Below are positions 51,941 to 61,577 of a stretch of DNA of 64,000 nucleotides, piece after piece. Positions within the stretch are counted from its first letter, which is position 1. The number at the start of each line of letters is the position of its first letter. The translations under genes and the position numbers were made by a program. The notes below the pieces were generated by a model. That model did no database searches, was not told where the DNA came from, and saw only the letters and a program-made list of their open reading frames with translations. The stretch is from Bacillota bacterium (GTDB lineage Bacteria; Bacillota_A; Clostridia; Christensenellales; Aristaeellaceae), in contig JAEZSP010000009.1 in the NCBI GenBank assembly GCA_023421735.1, forward strand, positions 1 through 64,000, in the 5' to 3' direction.

Positions 51941-54753
51941 TGAACACAATTGTCATTCAGGGCGCTCGGGTACACAACCTCAAGAACATATCGCTTGAGA
52001 TTCCGCGCGACAAGTTGATCGTGTTTACCGGTCTGTCCGGATCGGGCAAATCATCTCTCGCCTTCGACACCATCTATGCCGAGGGGCAGCGTCGCTACGT
52101 CGAATCACTATCTTCCTATGCGCGCCAGTTTTTGGGCCAGATGGATAAACCGGACGTGGACTACATCGGCGGTCTTTCCCCCGCCATCTCCATCGACCAG
52201 AAAACGACGTCGAAAAACCCGCGCTCCACGGTCGGTACGGTGACGGAGATTCACGATTACATGCGTCTCCTGTATGCCCGCATCGGCATTCCGCACTGTC
52301 CCGTCTGCGGTCGCGAGATCAAACAGCAAACGGTTGATCAGATCGTCGATCAGATCATGCAGTATCCCGATCGCGCGCGGCTCATTGTTCTTGCGCCCGT
52401 GGTACGCGCGCGCAAAGGCGAACACGTCAAGATGCTTGAAGACTACCTCAAGCAGGGTTTTGTGCGTGCGCGCGTGGACGGCGAATTTTGCGAGCTCTCG
52501 GACCCACCGAAGATCAATAAAAACCAAAAGCACACCATCGAAATCGTGGTCGACCGACTCATCATACGGGAGGGCATCGAATCGCGGCTCACGGACTCGC
52601 TCGAAACAGCGATGAAACTTTCGGGCGGGCTGGTGATTGCGAGTGTGCAGGACGGAGAGGATACGCTCTTCTCCCAGAACTACGCATGCCCGGATTGTAA
52701 CATTTCCATCGAGGAACTGACCCCGCGCATGTTTTCGTTCAACAATCCCTACGGCGCATGCCCAACCTGCACGGGTCTTGGCATCCTGCTCAAGATCGAC
52801 CCGAATATCGTGATCCCCGACCGCTCCAAGTCGCTGGCGGAAGGCGCGATCCGGGTTACCGGCTGGAACAGCGGCGAAGCGGACACCATTGCGCAGTCGT
52901 ACATGCAGGCGCTTGCGGACAAATATGGATTCTCGATCGATACGCCCATCTCGGATTTGAGCGACGAGGTGGTCGACAAGATTCTCTACGGCACAAACGG
53001 CGAAAAGCTGAAAATCGAATACGAACGAAACGGTTCTACGGGCACGTACACCGCGCCGTTTGAAGGCATCGTCACGAACCTCGAAAGGCGGTACCGCGAG
53101 ACGAGCTCCGAGAGCATGAAGCAGCTCTATGAAAGCTACATGTCCCACGCGGCATGCCCCACCTGCGGCGGACAACGCCTCAAGCGGGAGGCGCTTGCGG
53201 TCACGGTGGGCGGAAAATCCATCGCAGATGTGAGCGACATGTCCATCGTCGGCGCGCGCACATTCGTGGGTTCCTTGACGCTCACGGAGAAAGAAGAGCT
53301 GATCGGACACCAGATTCTGAAGGAAATCGATGCGCGTCTCGGGTTTTTGGAGAACGTGGGGCTCAATTATCTCACGCTTTCCCGAAGCGCAGGCACATTA
53401 TCGGGTGGCGAAGCGCAGCGCATACGGCTCGCGACGCAGATCGGCTCGTCTCTGGTGGGCGTTTTGTACATTCTCGACGAGCCCTCCATCGGGCTTCATC
53501 AGCGGGACAACGAAAAATTGCTCCACACGCTCAAAAACCTGCGCGATCTGGGGAACACGCTGATCGTGGTGGAGCACGACGAAGACACCATGCGCATGGC
53601 GGATTACATTGTGGACGTCGGCCCTGGCGCGGGCATCCACGGCGGGCATATCGTCGCCATGGGCACGCCTGCGGAGATCATGGCAAACGAGAATTCGGTG
53701 ACGGGGCTCTACCTTTCCGGCAAGCGCAAGGTGCCGCTGCCTAGCGCCCGGCGCACACCAACCGGTTGGCTCACCGTCAAAAACGCCCGCGCGAACAACC
53801 TCAAGGGGATCGACGTCAAAATCCCGCTCGGGGTCATCACGTGCGTGACGGGCGTATCCGGCAGCGGCAAGTCGTCGCTCGTCAACGAGATTATGTTTAA
53901 GGCGCTATCGCGCGACCTGAACCGCTCGCGCCAGCGTCCCGGCCCGCACGACGGAATCGAGGGCATCGAGCAGCTCGACAAGATCATCGCCATCGATCAA
54001 TCGCCCATCGGCCGGACGCCGCGCTCGAACCCCGCAACCTACACGGGCGTCTTCGATGCGATCCGCGACGTGTTCGCATCGACGCCTGATGCAAAGGCGC
54101 GCGGGTATAAGTCCAGCCGTTTCTCCTTCAACGTCAAGGGCGGGCGCTGCGAGGCATGCTCGGGCGACGGCATCACAAAGATTGAGATGCACTTCCTTTC
54201 GGACGTGTATGTGCCGTGCGACGTGTGTCACGGACGGCGTTACAACCGCGAAACGCTCGAGGTGCGTTACAAGGGAAAAAACATCTATGACGTGCTCGAG
54301 ATGACGGTCGACGAGGCACTCGAATTTTTCGCGCCGCTTCCGCGCATCGCAAACTTCATTCAGACCATGCAGGACGTGGGACTCGGGTATGTGAAGCTGG
54401 GACAGCCTTCGACAGAGCTTTCGGGCGGCGAAGCGCAACGCATCAAACTGGCCTCGGAACTCGCCCGGCGCTCGACAGGGCGCACGATTTACGTGCTGGA
54501 CGAGCCGACGACGGGGCTGCACATCGCGGACGTGGAACGGCTCAACCAGGTGCTCGAAAAGCTCGCGGATCAGGGAAATACGCTGATCATCATCGAGCAC
54601 AACCTCGACGTGATCAAAATCGCCGATCATATCGTCGATCTGGGGCCGGAGGGCGGTCTGGGCGGCGGAACGATCGTCGCAGAGGGCACGCCCGAGGAGA
54701 TTGCAAACTGCGCATCCAGCTATACGGGCAGCTTCCTCAAGCCGCTGCTGTGA
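51937..54753 (+). CDS. uvrA: Excinuclease ABC subunit A
   Basis: A 938-residue UvrA with two ABC ATPase halves: Walker [15 protein letters not shown] and [14 protein letters not shown], and signatures [12 protein letters not shown] and [12 protein letters not shown]. Zinc sites are [12 protein letters not shown]...CPTC, and CEACSGDG...CDVCHGRRY. It scans DNA for bulky lesions and loads UvrB. It starts by ATGA overlap with the TIM-barrel gene. Confidence 0.97.
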   Translation: MMNTIVIQGARVHNLKNISLEIPRDKLIVFTGLSGSGKSSLAFDTIYAEGQRRYVESLSSYARQFLGQMDKPDVDYIGGLSPAISIDQKTTSKNPRSTVGTVTEIHDYMRLLYARIGIPHCPVCGREIKQQTVDQIVDQIMQYPDRARLIVLAPVVRARKGEHVKMLEDYLKQGFVRARVDGEFCELSDPPKINKNQKHTIEIVVDRLIIREGIESRLTDSLETAMKLSGGLVIASVQDGEDTLFSQNYACPDCNISIEELTPRMFSFNNPYGACPTCTGLGILLKIDPNIVIPDRSKSLAEGAIRVTGWNSGEADTIAQSYMQALADKYGFSIDTPISDLSDEVVDKILYGTNGEKLKIEYERNGSTGTYTAPFEGIVTNLERRYRETSSESMKQLYESYMSHAACPTCGGQRLKREALAVTVGGKSIADVSDMSIVGARTFVGSLTLTEKEELIGHQILKEIDARLGFLENVGLNYLTLSRSAGTLSGGEAQRIRLATQIGSSLVGVLYILDEPSIGLHQRDNEKLLHTLKNLRDLGNTLIVVEHDEDTMRMADYIVDVGPGAGIHGGHIVAMGTPAEIMANENSVTGLYLSGKRKVPLPSARRTPTGWLTVKNARANNLKGIDVKIPLGVITCVTGVSGSGKSSLVNEIMFKALSRDLNRSRQRPGPHDGIEGIEQLDKIIAIDQSPIGRTPRSNPATYTGVFDAIRDVFASTPDAKARGYKSSRFSFNVKGGRCEACSGDGITKIEMHFLSDVYVPCDVCHGRRYNRETLEVRYKGKNIYDVLEMTVDEALEFFAPLPRIANFIQTMQDVGLGYVKLGQPSTELSGGEAQRIKLASELARRSTGRTIYVLDEPTTGLHIADVERLNQVLEKLADQGNTLIIIEHNLDVIKIADHIVDLGPEGGLGGGTIVAEGTPEEIANCASSYTGSFLKPLL

Positions 54754-55373
54754 AAAAGACATTCACCTTCGCGCACCCGATTCTGTGCGGGATGCTCCTT
54801 CTCTTGGCGTTCATTGGATTCGGCACGTTTCTACTCCTGATCATTCCGATGGTGCCCGGCACAGAGCGTGGACATTTTCTGCTCTACGGGATCCTATCCG
54901 CACCGGGGTGCGTCGGCGCGCTCGCTCTCATATGGCGGATCGCCGCTTCGCCGCACTCAGGTCGCTACATCGCGGGCGTGATGGCCGTTTCCGCCGTTCT
55001 GCTTCTCGCGGCGGTTGGGCTCCGTCAATTGTACGAATTCAAGTACGACAGGGTGCCGGTCGAAATCCCGGCTTCCAACGTGGTGAGCGTACAGTTCGAT
55101 TACCACGACGTTTACGCCTATCGCGGGTTAAATACGCTGTACGGTCATCCGCATGCTTGGCTGACTATCGGGGGAAAAACCGTCCAGAAAGGTCAGGTTA
55201 CCGATATTCCGCTCAATGCAACCATCCAGGTGAAAGGTACGCTGACGTTTGCCCTGCGCGGCACGCGATACACCCCGTCAAGCTTCGCGCTTCTTTCTTT
55301 TACGGCAGACAGCGTGCGCGAGACCCATTCATTCTCAATCAAATGTGAGACGGACAGCCCGGTCACCGGATAG
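54750..55373 (+). CDS. Membrane protein, paralogue of the 55623 gene, with premature stop
   Basis: A 207-residue protein with about three hydrophobic segments, then an extracytoplasmic domain. That domain ([20 protein letters not shown]) aligns with YYAKYQEVAANIPSSGMVAV of the gene at 55623. The frame ends in TAG at 55371, yet the in-frame sequence after it, PYKDFWSVIFYS, matches the paralogue's final YAPEFWDVIRY. A nonsense change has therefore cut about 20 conserved residues. It overlaps the uvrA stop by four bases (GTGA). It has no zinc ribbon, unlike its paralogue. Confidence 0.7.
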   Translation: MKKTFTFAHPILCGMLLLLAFIGFGTFLLLIIPMVPGTERGHFLLYGILSAPGCVGALALIWRIAASPHSGRYIAGVMAVSAVLLLAAVGLRQLYEFKYDRVPVEIPASNVVSVQFDYHDVYAYRGLNTLYGHPHAWLTIGGKTVQKGQVTDIPLNATIQVKGTLTFALRGTRYTPSSFALLSFTADSVRETHSFSIKCETDSPVTG

Positions 55374-55514
55374 ATTGAGATCACGACGCGTCCGTACAAA
55401 GACTTCTGGAGTGTCATTTTTTATTCGCGTAAGACTCCCCACAAATCCCGCATGCATACGAAACCAGTTTCGTCAAAGCGTGCGGCATTTTCAACTCGCA
55501 ATCGGGATCTTTGA
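55374..55514 (+). pseudogene. Translated remainder after the nonsense codon
   Basis: In the same frame as the preceding gene, 46 sense codons follow the TAG before the next stop. The first ~20 (ITTRPYKDFWSVIFYS) retain the paralogue's C-terminal pattern; the rest are dissimilar. This is the severed C-terminus, unless read-through occurs. Confidence 0.5.
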
Positions 55515-55563
55515 GACAAGCTTTGCCGGCGCGTGGAGAGAGATAGAAGCCCTCTCTTTTCGC

Positions 55564-55592
55564 TTGACAATCATTGCCGCAGCATGTAGGAT
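55564..55592 (+). promoter_or_regulatory. Promoter of the zinc-ribbon membrane protein gene
   Basis: TTGACA and TAGGAT are exactly 17 bases apart, ending 30 bases before the start at 55623. Confidence 0.7.
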
Positions 55593-55622
55593 AAATGTAC
55601 GGCAAACGAGGGAGGAACGTGC

Positions 55623-56360
55623 ATGAATTGTACGCGATGCGGACGGCCGGTAGACGAGGGAACTGTTCTCTGCCCCTTCTGCGGAAAAACGGTGTCGAAT
55701 GCCCCGACCGCTCAGGCGGAATGGACGGCACGCAGAGTCATCTTTCCGGTGGGCATGATCCTGTTTCTCTTCTTCTCGTTTGATCTTATCCCCGGCACGA
55801 TGGAAGGCGCGTACGCTTATTTCGCAATTTTCGCATCCGCGATTGTACTCCTGTCCGGCGCGCTTTGGTTTTTCCTGAAAAACAGGCACACCAAAAAGGC
55901 GGTCGCGGTGCTGTGGCTGGTTCCGCTGATCCTGCTCCTGTCCACGGTAAGTCTGCGAGTCGTCTATTATGCGAAATATCAGGAAGTTGCGGCAAACATC
56001 CCTTCGTCCGGCATGGTTGCGGTGCGTTTTTCATACGACGAGATGTATTACAGCGATGTAGGCGGGGAATTAATCACAAACGATGAAGCGTGGATCTCCG
56101 TCGAGGGGAAGCGGCTTGCCAACAACGGTATTGCACGCATCGAGCTATTTAAGTCAATTGCCGTAAGCGGCTCGTCCGAGTTCAATGCCAACGTCAATCG
56201 CTACACTTCAAATGGAAGTGTGAATGTCGTTCTGACTCCGAGTTTATTAAAACAAGGACGGACGTTTGAATTTTGGAGCGAAACCGACACAGGCCAGGCC
56301 TGTAAATTCAACGTCACGGCGCAATACGCGCCCGAATTCTGGGACGTGATCCGGTACTGA
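55623..56360 (+). CDS. Zinc-ribbon membrane protein of unknown function
   Basis: A 245-residue protein. Residues 1-20 form a zinc ribbon (CTRCGRPVDEGTVLCPFCGK), followed by a hydrophilic linker and three membrane helices (~40-58, 66-86, 94-114). The rest is an extracytoplasmic domain ending FWDVIRY. GGAGG lies before the ATG. It is the intact paralogue of the gene at 54750, with its own promoter. Function unknown. Confidence 0.8.
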   Translation: MNCTRCGRPVDEGTVLCPFCGKTVSNAPTAQAEWTARRVIFPVGMILFLFFSFDLIPGTMEGAYAYFAIFASAIVLLSGALWFFLKNRHTKKAVAVLWLVPLILLLSTVSLRVVYYAKYQEVAANIPSSGMVAVRFSYDEMYYSDVGGELITNDEAWISVEGKRLANNGIARIELFKSIAVSGSSEFNANVNRYTSNGSVNVVLTPSLLKQGRTFEFWSETDTGQACKFNVTAQYAPEFWDVIRY

Positions 56361-56433
56361 CGCGACGGCGTTCCATTCTCAGACATGCGCTTGCGTGAAT
56401 TACAATGAGAAACGGAGCTTGGAGGGACATCAA

Positions 56434-57837
56434 ATGAACGAGAAGTACGAAAATGATCTGATCCGGCTTTCCGACTGGGCGTGGGAACATCCCGAGCCGG
56501 GATTCCGGGAAATTGAAAGCAGCAAGTCGCAGGTGAAATACCTGCGCGCGCAGGGCTTTGACGTGGTGGAAAACGCCGTAGATACCGTTACGGGCTATGT
56601 CGCAACGTGGGGCAAGGGTGAGCCCGTCATCGCGTTTCTCGCGGAATTTGACGCGCTTTATGGGCTCTCACAGGAGGCGGATGTCGCGGAGGTACGCGCG
56701 GTGGAAGGACGCGACATGGGTCAGGGCTGCGGCCATCACCTGCTCGGCGTCGGCGCGATCGCGGCCGGTCTTCTGTATCGGGATACCCTCGAGGCGCGCG
56801 GTTGTGCCGGCACGGTAAAGATCTTTGGCTGTCCGGGCGAGGAGTCCGGCTCCGGCAAGGCATACCTCGCACGCGATGGCTTCTTTGATGATTGCGATGT
56901 AGCACTGACATGGCACCCCTCGCAGTTTAACATGATTTCAACCGGTTCGAGCCAAAGTTGCATTCAGTGCTACTTCCGCTTCCACGGCGTCTCCTCGCAC
57001 GCTGCGGGCGCACCGCACTTGGGCAGAAGCGCACTGGACGCCTGTGAACTCATGAATATTGGCGTCAACTACATGCGCGAGCACATGGAGGACACCGACC
57101 GCGTGCATTACGCCTATGCGGACGTGGGCAGCAAGTCACCCAACGTCGTGCAGGCGGACGCGGAAATGCGCTATTTTGTGCGTTCGACGACGAACCCGAA
57201 GTGCCTTGCGCTCTATGAGCGCGTGAAGGACATTGCGCGCGGCGCGGCGCTCATGACCGGGACGACGCTCGAAATCCGGTTCGACGAAGGGCTGAGCAAT
57301 GTCGTTCCCAACTTCGAACTCGAGGACGTCTATGACGAAGCGTTCCGTGCGCTGGGCGTGCCGACATACACGGCCGAAGAGCGCGCGTATGCGGCGAAAT
57401 TCAAGGAAACAAGCGACATCGGCGAGCTTTTGACAATCATCCCGGCCGAGGTAAAGAACAAGCGTGCACTCAAGGAAAACATCGTCGAATCCGCGCTGTG
57501 CGACTTCTACGTCGAGACGATTCACGACGACCGCTGCTCGATGGGCTCGACGGACGTGGGCGACGTGAGTTGGGTCATTCCGACCGCACAGATTAACGTA
57601 AACTGCTTCTCCTATGGCGCGGGCTCGCACTCATGGCAATGGGTTGCGGAAGGCAAGTCTTCGATCGCCCATAAAGGCATGCTGCAGGCGGGGAAACTCA
57701 TGGCGCGCGCCGCAGAAATGCTGCTCGACGATCCGGCCCGGATCGAAAAGGCGCGTGCCGAGTTCGAAAAGAGGCTGGACGGCGATCAATATCGCTGCCT
57801 CATCCCGGACGACGTCAAACCGCACTATTTTTCCTGA
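56434..57837 (+). CDS. M20-family amidohydrolase (AbgB-like)
   Basis: A 467-residue zinc amidohydrolase of the M20D / p-aminobenzoyl-glutamate hydrolase group. WAWEHPEPGFREIESSK, FLAEFDALYGLSQ, GRDMGQGCGHHLLGVGAIAAG, CPGEESGSGKAYL and GVSSHAAGAPHLGRSALDA hold the two-metal and dimerisation sites. SMGSTDVGDVSW and AGSHSWQWVAEGKSSIAHKG complete the active site. Substrates in the group are N-acyl amino acids or folate fragments. GGAGGG lies seven bases before the ATG at 56434. Confidence 0.9.
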   Translation: MNEKYENDLIRLSDWAWEHPEPGFREIESSKSQVKYLRAQGFDVVENAVDTVTGYVATWGKGEPVIAFLAEFDALYGLSQEADVAEVRAVEGRDMGQGCGHHLLGVGAIAAGLLYRDTLEARGCAGTVKIFGCPGEESGSGKAYLARDGFFDDCDVALTWHPSQFNMISTGSSQSCIQCYFRFHGVSSHAAGAPHLGRSALDACELMNIGVNYMREHMEDTDRVHYAYADVGSKSPNVVQADAEMRYFVRSTTNPKCLALYERVKDIARGAALMTGTTLEIRFDEGLSNVVPNFELEDVYDEAFRALGVPTYTAEERAYAAKFKETSDIGELLTIIPAEVKNKRALKENIVESALCDFYVETIHDDRCSMGSTDVGDVSWVIPTAQINVNCFSYGAGSHSWQWVAEGKSSIAHKGMLQAGKLMARAAEMLLDDPARIEKARAEFEKRLDGDQYRCLIPDDVKPHYFS

Positions 57838-57987
57838 CATCTGAACGACAGATGAAGCCGCAGCGCAGGCGTAGCAGTCAGAGGCGGACTTTCCGCCTAT
57901 GTCAAACGGAGAGCGACAAAACCAGGGACGAAAGGGGTCGCCGAAAACGCGGTTCTGTCGTGGATGAAGTACTAGAACGCACGCAAA

Positions 57988-58009
57988 AGCCCGCCGGATC
58001 CGGCGGGCT
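57988..58009. terminator. Bidirectional terminator between M20 and mntP genes
   Basis: agcccgccgg and ccggcgggct form a perfect palindromic stem with minimal loop (AT), flanked by A and T runs. It serves the M20 gene (forward) and mntP (reverse). A weaker hairpin (aggcgga/tccgcct) lies at 57882-57898. The 180-base gap holds no gene. Confidence 0.75.
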
Positions 58010-58016
58010 TTGTCGC

Positions 58017-58595
58017 TTAAAACGGGAAAACCCCCAGACCTTCAAGCAGGATCTTGAGTCCGACGAGAATGAGCACCACACCGCCCACGATCTGCGCCTT
58101 GGCGCGGAACCGCGAGCCAAACAGATTCCCGATCGCGACGCCCCCAAAGGAGATGCAGAATGTCGTCAAGCCGATGATGAGCGCGGAGGGCACGATGCGC
58201 ACCGTAGAATCGAGGCCAAACGTCACCCCGACAGCCAGCGCGTCGATGGACGTCGCTATCGCCATCACCGTGAGCGTTTTGAAGCTCATATCGACAACCG
58301 GACAGGCGTCGCCATCCTCTTCTTCTTTGATCGCGTCATAAATCATCTTACCGCCGATGATCGCGAGCAATCCAAAGGCAATGTAATGATCGATCGAGTC
58401 CATATAACTTTCAAAAAACCGCCCGAGCCACCAACCGATGGCGGGCATCAGCGCCTGAAAGCCGCCGAAAAACAGCGAAATAATCGTCGCCTGTCTGATG
58501 TCGATCTTTCGCATGCGCAGACCCGCGCAAATCGCCACCGCGAACGCGTCCATCGAGAGCGAAACGCCGATCAGGAAAATTTCAATATAGCCCAT
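58017..58595 (-). CDS. mntP: Manganese efflux pump MntP
   Basis: A 192-residue six-helix transporter. The conserved intramembrane Asp motifs are SLSMDAFAVAICAGL and ATSIDALAVGVTFGL, one per repeat, with GGFQALMPAIGWWLG between. It exports Mn2+. Start 58595 is chosen because GGAG lies eight bases upstream; the frame opens three codons earlier at GTG. It is downstream of the Tet(M)-like gene and overlaps it slightly if the earlier GTG is used. No Mn riboswitch is seen directly upstream. Confidence 0.9.
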   Translation of the reverse strand: MGYIEIFLIGVSLSMDAFAVAICAGLRMRKIDIRQATIISLFFGGFQALMPAIGWWLGRFFESYMDSIDHYIAFGLLAIIGGKMIYDAIKEEEDGDACPVVDMSFKTLTVMAIATSIDALAVGVTFGLDSTVRIVPSALIIGLTTFCISFGGVAIGNLFGSRFRAKAQIVGGVVLILVGLKILLEGLGVFPF

Positions 58596-58600
58596 TCGCA

Positions 58601-60544
58601 TCACTCCAACATCCGTTTATAATCCTGCGGGCAGTGCGCATAGTCGGCAACCTCGCGCCAACTTACTTGATAGCCGCTCCCCTTGGCGCAAAAAACCGAG
58701 TCCGCCGTCGCGGCGCGTTCCGGATCATACTGCGCGGCGGCAATGAGCGCCTCCTCGTCCGTCGCCCGCTCATAATGATCGAGGCGATACGAAAGATTGC
58801 CGCGCCCGTGCGCCAACGCAGTCAATTCCGCGCCATAGCCAATGATCTCCCGGAACGCCACATCCCCCGCAATGGTCACGACGTCCCGCACGTACACCGG
58901 CGGGCGGCAGCGGGCGCGCATCCGCAAAAGGTCGCCCGTGATCTTCCCATACAGGTCGGCAGGCGCGCGCAGCGAAAAGGTACACCAAGGTTCCAAGATC
59001 GCGCTTTCGGCATTCATGAGCGCGCAGCGGATTGCGCGGTAGGTCGCCTCACGAAAGTCGCCGCCCTCCGTGTGCTTGAGATGGGCACGACCGATCAGCA
59101 ACTGCACCACGACGTCCGTGAGCGGTGCTCCAATCAACACGCCCCTGTGGCGCCGCTCGAACACGTGCGTCTCGACGAGTCTCTGCCATTGAATGCCCAG
59201 CTCGTCCACATGGCACAGCGATTCAAACCGAATGCCGCTCCCGCGCGGGCCGGGAACGAGCCGCAGATGCACCTCCGCATAGTGCCTGAGCGGTTCAAAG
59301 TGACCGATGCCGATTGTGGGCGCGAGAATTGTCTCGAGGTAGCTGATCCTCCGCTGGCCAAACGCGATCTCCATGTTATATCGTTCGTGCATAAGGGAGG
59401 CAAGCACCTCGAGTTGTACTTCGCCCATCACGCTGATGCCGATGCCGGAAGCGTCGCGTTCCACCGAGAGCGTCGGTTCTTCATCCTCGATTTCTTGCAG
59501 GGCATGCAGCACGTCGTCAATCCGGTATTCGGACGGGAAGTTCACGGACGCGCGCAGCATGGGATCGGCGGCGAATTCCGATGCCGCGAAGGACTGATCG
59601 CCGATCACCTCGCCCGGTTTTGCATCCAAAATGCCGACCGCCGCGCACAAGTCGCCCGCAGACGCCTCCCGCACGGGTTTGAAACGCGCGCCCTGATAAC
59701 GTCGGAGCTCTGTGAGCTTTTTGCCGTCCACTTCATCCCGCACGCGCACGCTTCCCGCAAGCACCTTAAAAAAGCATACGCGGGTCCCCTGCGAATCGTG
59801 CCTCACCTTAAAAATGCGCGCGGAAAACGGCGCGCCGATTCGGTCGCCGTAACGCGTGTCGGTCAGTTGAAAAAGCGCCGCGAGGAAGGCGTCGATTCCC
59901 TCACCAGAGAGAGCCGCACCGTATTGTACCGGAAAAAGTTTGCGGTTTTCAACGAGGCGCTTGAGCGCCTGCGTCCAGCGCGCCGGATCAATATGACCTT
60001 CAAAATATCGCTCCAGAAGCGTCTCGTCCCGCTCGGCAACCGCTTCGATCAGCGCCGGGGACATGGCATCCGGAAAGCCCGTCAGTTCCACCGCATCGCT
60101 CGAGAGCCGCGTACGGATCTCGGCAAGCGCCGCCTCCCTGTTTGCGCCTGCGCGATCGATCTTGTTGACAAACAGGAAAGTAGGCACACCTCTCTTTTCA
60201 AGCAAATGCCACACGGTTTCGGTGTGGCTCTGGACGCCCTCGACGCAGCTGACAATCACGACCGCATAGTCCATTGCGGCGATCGCGCGCTCCATCTCGG
60301 GCGAAAAATCAACGTGACCGGGCGTATCAAGCCAGAAATATGTGTCCACGCCATGCTCAAACACGGCCTGATCAGAGAAAACGGTGATGCCCCGCGCGCG
60401 CTCAATGGGGTGCGCGTCGAGAAACGCATCCTTGTGATCCACGCGCCCGAGCGCACGAATCACGCCCGCGCGGTAAAGCACCTGCTCGGAAAAGGTCGTC
60501 TTGCCCGCATCAACATGCGCGAGGATCCCAATGGTTTTTTTCAT
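58601..60544 (-). CDS. Tet(M)/EF-G-like translation GTPase
   Basis: A 647-residue GTPase of the ribosomal-protection type. G1 GILAHVDAGKTTFSE, G2/switch I IERARGITVFSDQ, G3 LDTPGHVDF and G4 FVNKIDRAG are intact. The domain order (G, II, III, IV, V) and length fit Tet(M)/Tet(W), and HVDAGKTT at the start is characteristic. Resistance cannot be concluded: many Clostridia have chromosomal relatives that do not confer it, and the domain IV loop was not matched to a resistant type. It precedes mntP on the reverse strand. Confidence 0.85.
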   Translation of the reverse strand: MKKTIGILAHVDAGKTTFSEQVLYRAGVIRALGRVDHKDAFLDAHPIERARGITVFSDQAVFEHGVDTYFWLDTPGHVDFSPEMERAIAAMDYAVVIVSCVEGVQSHTETVWHLLEKRGVPTFLFVNKIDRAGANREAALAEIRTRLSSDAVELTGFPDAMSPALIEAVAERDETLLERYFEGHIDPARWTQALKRLVENRKLFPVQYGAALSGEGIDAFLAALFQLTDTRYGDRIGAPFSARIFKVRHDSQGTRVCFFKVLAGSVRVRDEVDGKKLTELRRYQGARFKPVREASAGDLCAAVGILDAKPGEVIGDQSFAASEFAADPMLRASVNFPSEYRIDDVLHALQEIEDEEPTLSVERDASGIGISVMGEVQLEVLASLMHERYNMEIAFGQRRISYLETILAPTIGIGHFEPLRHYAEVHLRLVPGPRGSGIRFESLCHVDELGIQWQRLVETHVFERRHRGVLIGAPLTDVVVQLLIGRAHLKHTEGGDFREATYRAIRCALMNAESAILEPWCTFSLRAPADLYGKITGDLLRMRARCRPPVYVRDVVTIAGDVAFREIIGYGAELTALAHGRGNLSYRLDHYERATDEEALIAAAQYDPERAATADSVFCAKGSGYQVSWREVADYAHCPQDYKRMLE

Positions 60545-60580
60545 GCAAAACGATCAGGCCGACTCCGCGTCGGCATTCGG

Positions 60581-61213
60581 TCAAAGAGCACCGAGCCGTC
60601 CACCATATGCGATCATGATGGCAAAAATCAGGGCGCCTACAAAACCGCAGGCGATCATGCCCGCCGTATGCAGCTTTGGAATGCGAAACGGCGAAATAAA
60701 CAATAAGGCAATCAGCGCGAGCGGCACGGCATAAAATCCACCGAACGCAGCGGGCGCAAGCGCATCCACAGCCGCAAAAGTGGGCACAAAAAGCGCGGAT
60801 GATGTAACGGGGAGTCCGTCGTATGTCTTTCTGCGCCCGGGATCGCGTCTGACACGATTGATCTCCTGCACATTAAAATAGCCCAGTCGAATGACCGCCG
60901 CAAGGACGTAAAAGACCGCAACGCAGATGGCATACCAACCTCCGCCATCTGCTGCGATGCAGATCATCGCCGGAAGAACGCCAAAACAGACCAGATCGCA
61001 CAGAGAGTCAATCTGAATGCCAAACGATTTTTCGTCCTCCGTCCGCGTGCAACAGCGCGCGATGGGGCCGTCGACCATGTCACACAGTCCGCAGATCATC
61101 AGGCACAAAAGCGCCTGCTGCATCGCCTGGGCCATCGCAAAAGCCATTCCGATGACGCCGCTCGCCAACCCCAAATAGGTCGCAATGACGGACTTGTTAT
61201 AGTAACCTATCAC
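60581..61213 (-). CDS. pssA: CDP-diacylglycerol-serine O-phosphatidyltransferase
   Basis: A 210-residue membrane enzyme. The CDP-alcohol phosphotransferase motif DGxxAR...G...D...D is intact in MVDGPIARCC, then FGIQIDSLCD. It makes phosphatidylserine, the precursor of phosphatidylethanolamine, from CDP-diacylglycerol and serine. The start MIGYYNKSV is GTG with GGGGAT upstream. It has a consensus promoter and reads toward the Tet(M)-like gene. Confidence 0.92.
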   Translation of the reverse strand: MIGYYNKSVIATYLGLASGVIGMAFAMAQAMQQALLCLMICGLCDMVDGPIARCCTRTEDEKSFGIQIDSLCDLVCFGVLPAMICIAADGGGWYAICVAVFYVLAAVIRLGYFNVQEINRVRRDPGRRKTYDGLPVTSSALFVPTFAAVDALAPAAFGGFYAVPLALIALLFISPFRIPKLHTAGMIACGFVGALIFAIMIAYGGRLGAL

Positions 61214-61254
61214 TTACAGTATCCCCTTTGCACCCGTGTCACGACAATATTTCT

Positions 61255-61283
61255 ATGATATACGCATCCGCTCAATCTGTCAA
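61255..61283 (-). promoter_or_regulatory. pssA promoter
   Basis: On the reverse strand TTGACA and TATCAT are exactly 17 bases apart, 42 bases before the GTG start. Confidence 0.75.
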
Positions 61284-61537
61284 GCTTGCGTTTCCGACAT
61301 GGCAGGGCCATCGCTTCCCAAATTTCCGGGAGGTTTGGAGGGGCGCAGTCCTCCATATTCAATCATTCATGCCGGATTCGCCGATACAAATGGATTCGTC
61401 CCAAGGGCACGCTTGCGCGCCCGATTCAGTTCCGCCATCTGGAATTTCCCGCGGGAAATACAGAAATCCGGTTCCTCGTTCTTTCGCAATCGCTTACAGT
61501 GAAGTCGCAAGCGATTGCCCTGTCCGGCATAGGGAAA

Positions 61538-61560
61538 CCCCGCGCCATTTGGGCGCGGGG
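61538..61560 (-). terminator. Terminator of the binding-protein gene
   Basis: ccccgcgcc and ggcgcgggg form a 9-bp GC stem with a short AT loop. T-tracts on both sides are short (CTTTC forward, GGTTTCC reverse), so it is a moderate terminator. Confidence 0.6.
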
Positions 61561-61577
61561 CTTTCGTTCAGACCGGA

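Larger units (their letters stand above)
61214..61577. other. Intergenic region between pssA and binding-protein gene
   Basis: It holds the pssA promoter (61255-61283) and a hairpin for the binding-protein gene (61538-61560). Several open frames of 88-125 codons occur here in the forward direction, but none has a domain or a good ribosome binding site; they look like chance frames. Confidence 0.6.

Noticed and set aside
58634..60706. A 690-codon forward open frame opposite the Tet(M)-like GTPase
   Set aside because: The reverse frame has intact G1-G4 motifs; the forward one has none and is Arg-rich.
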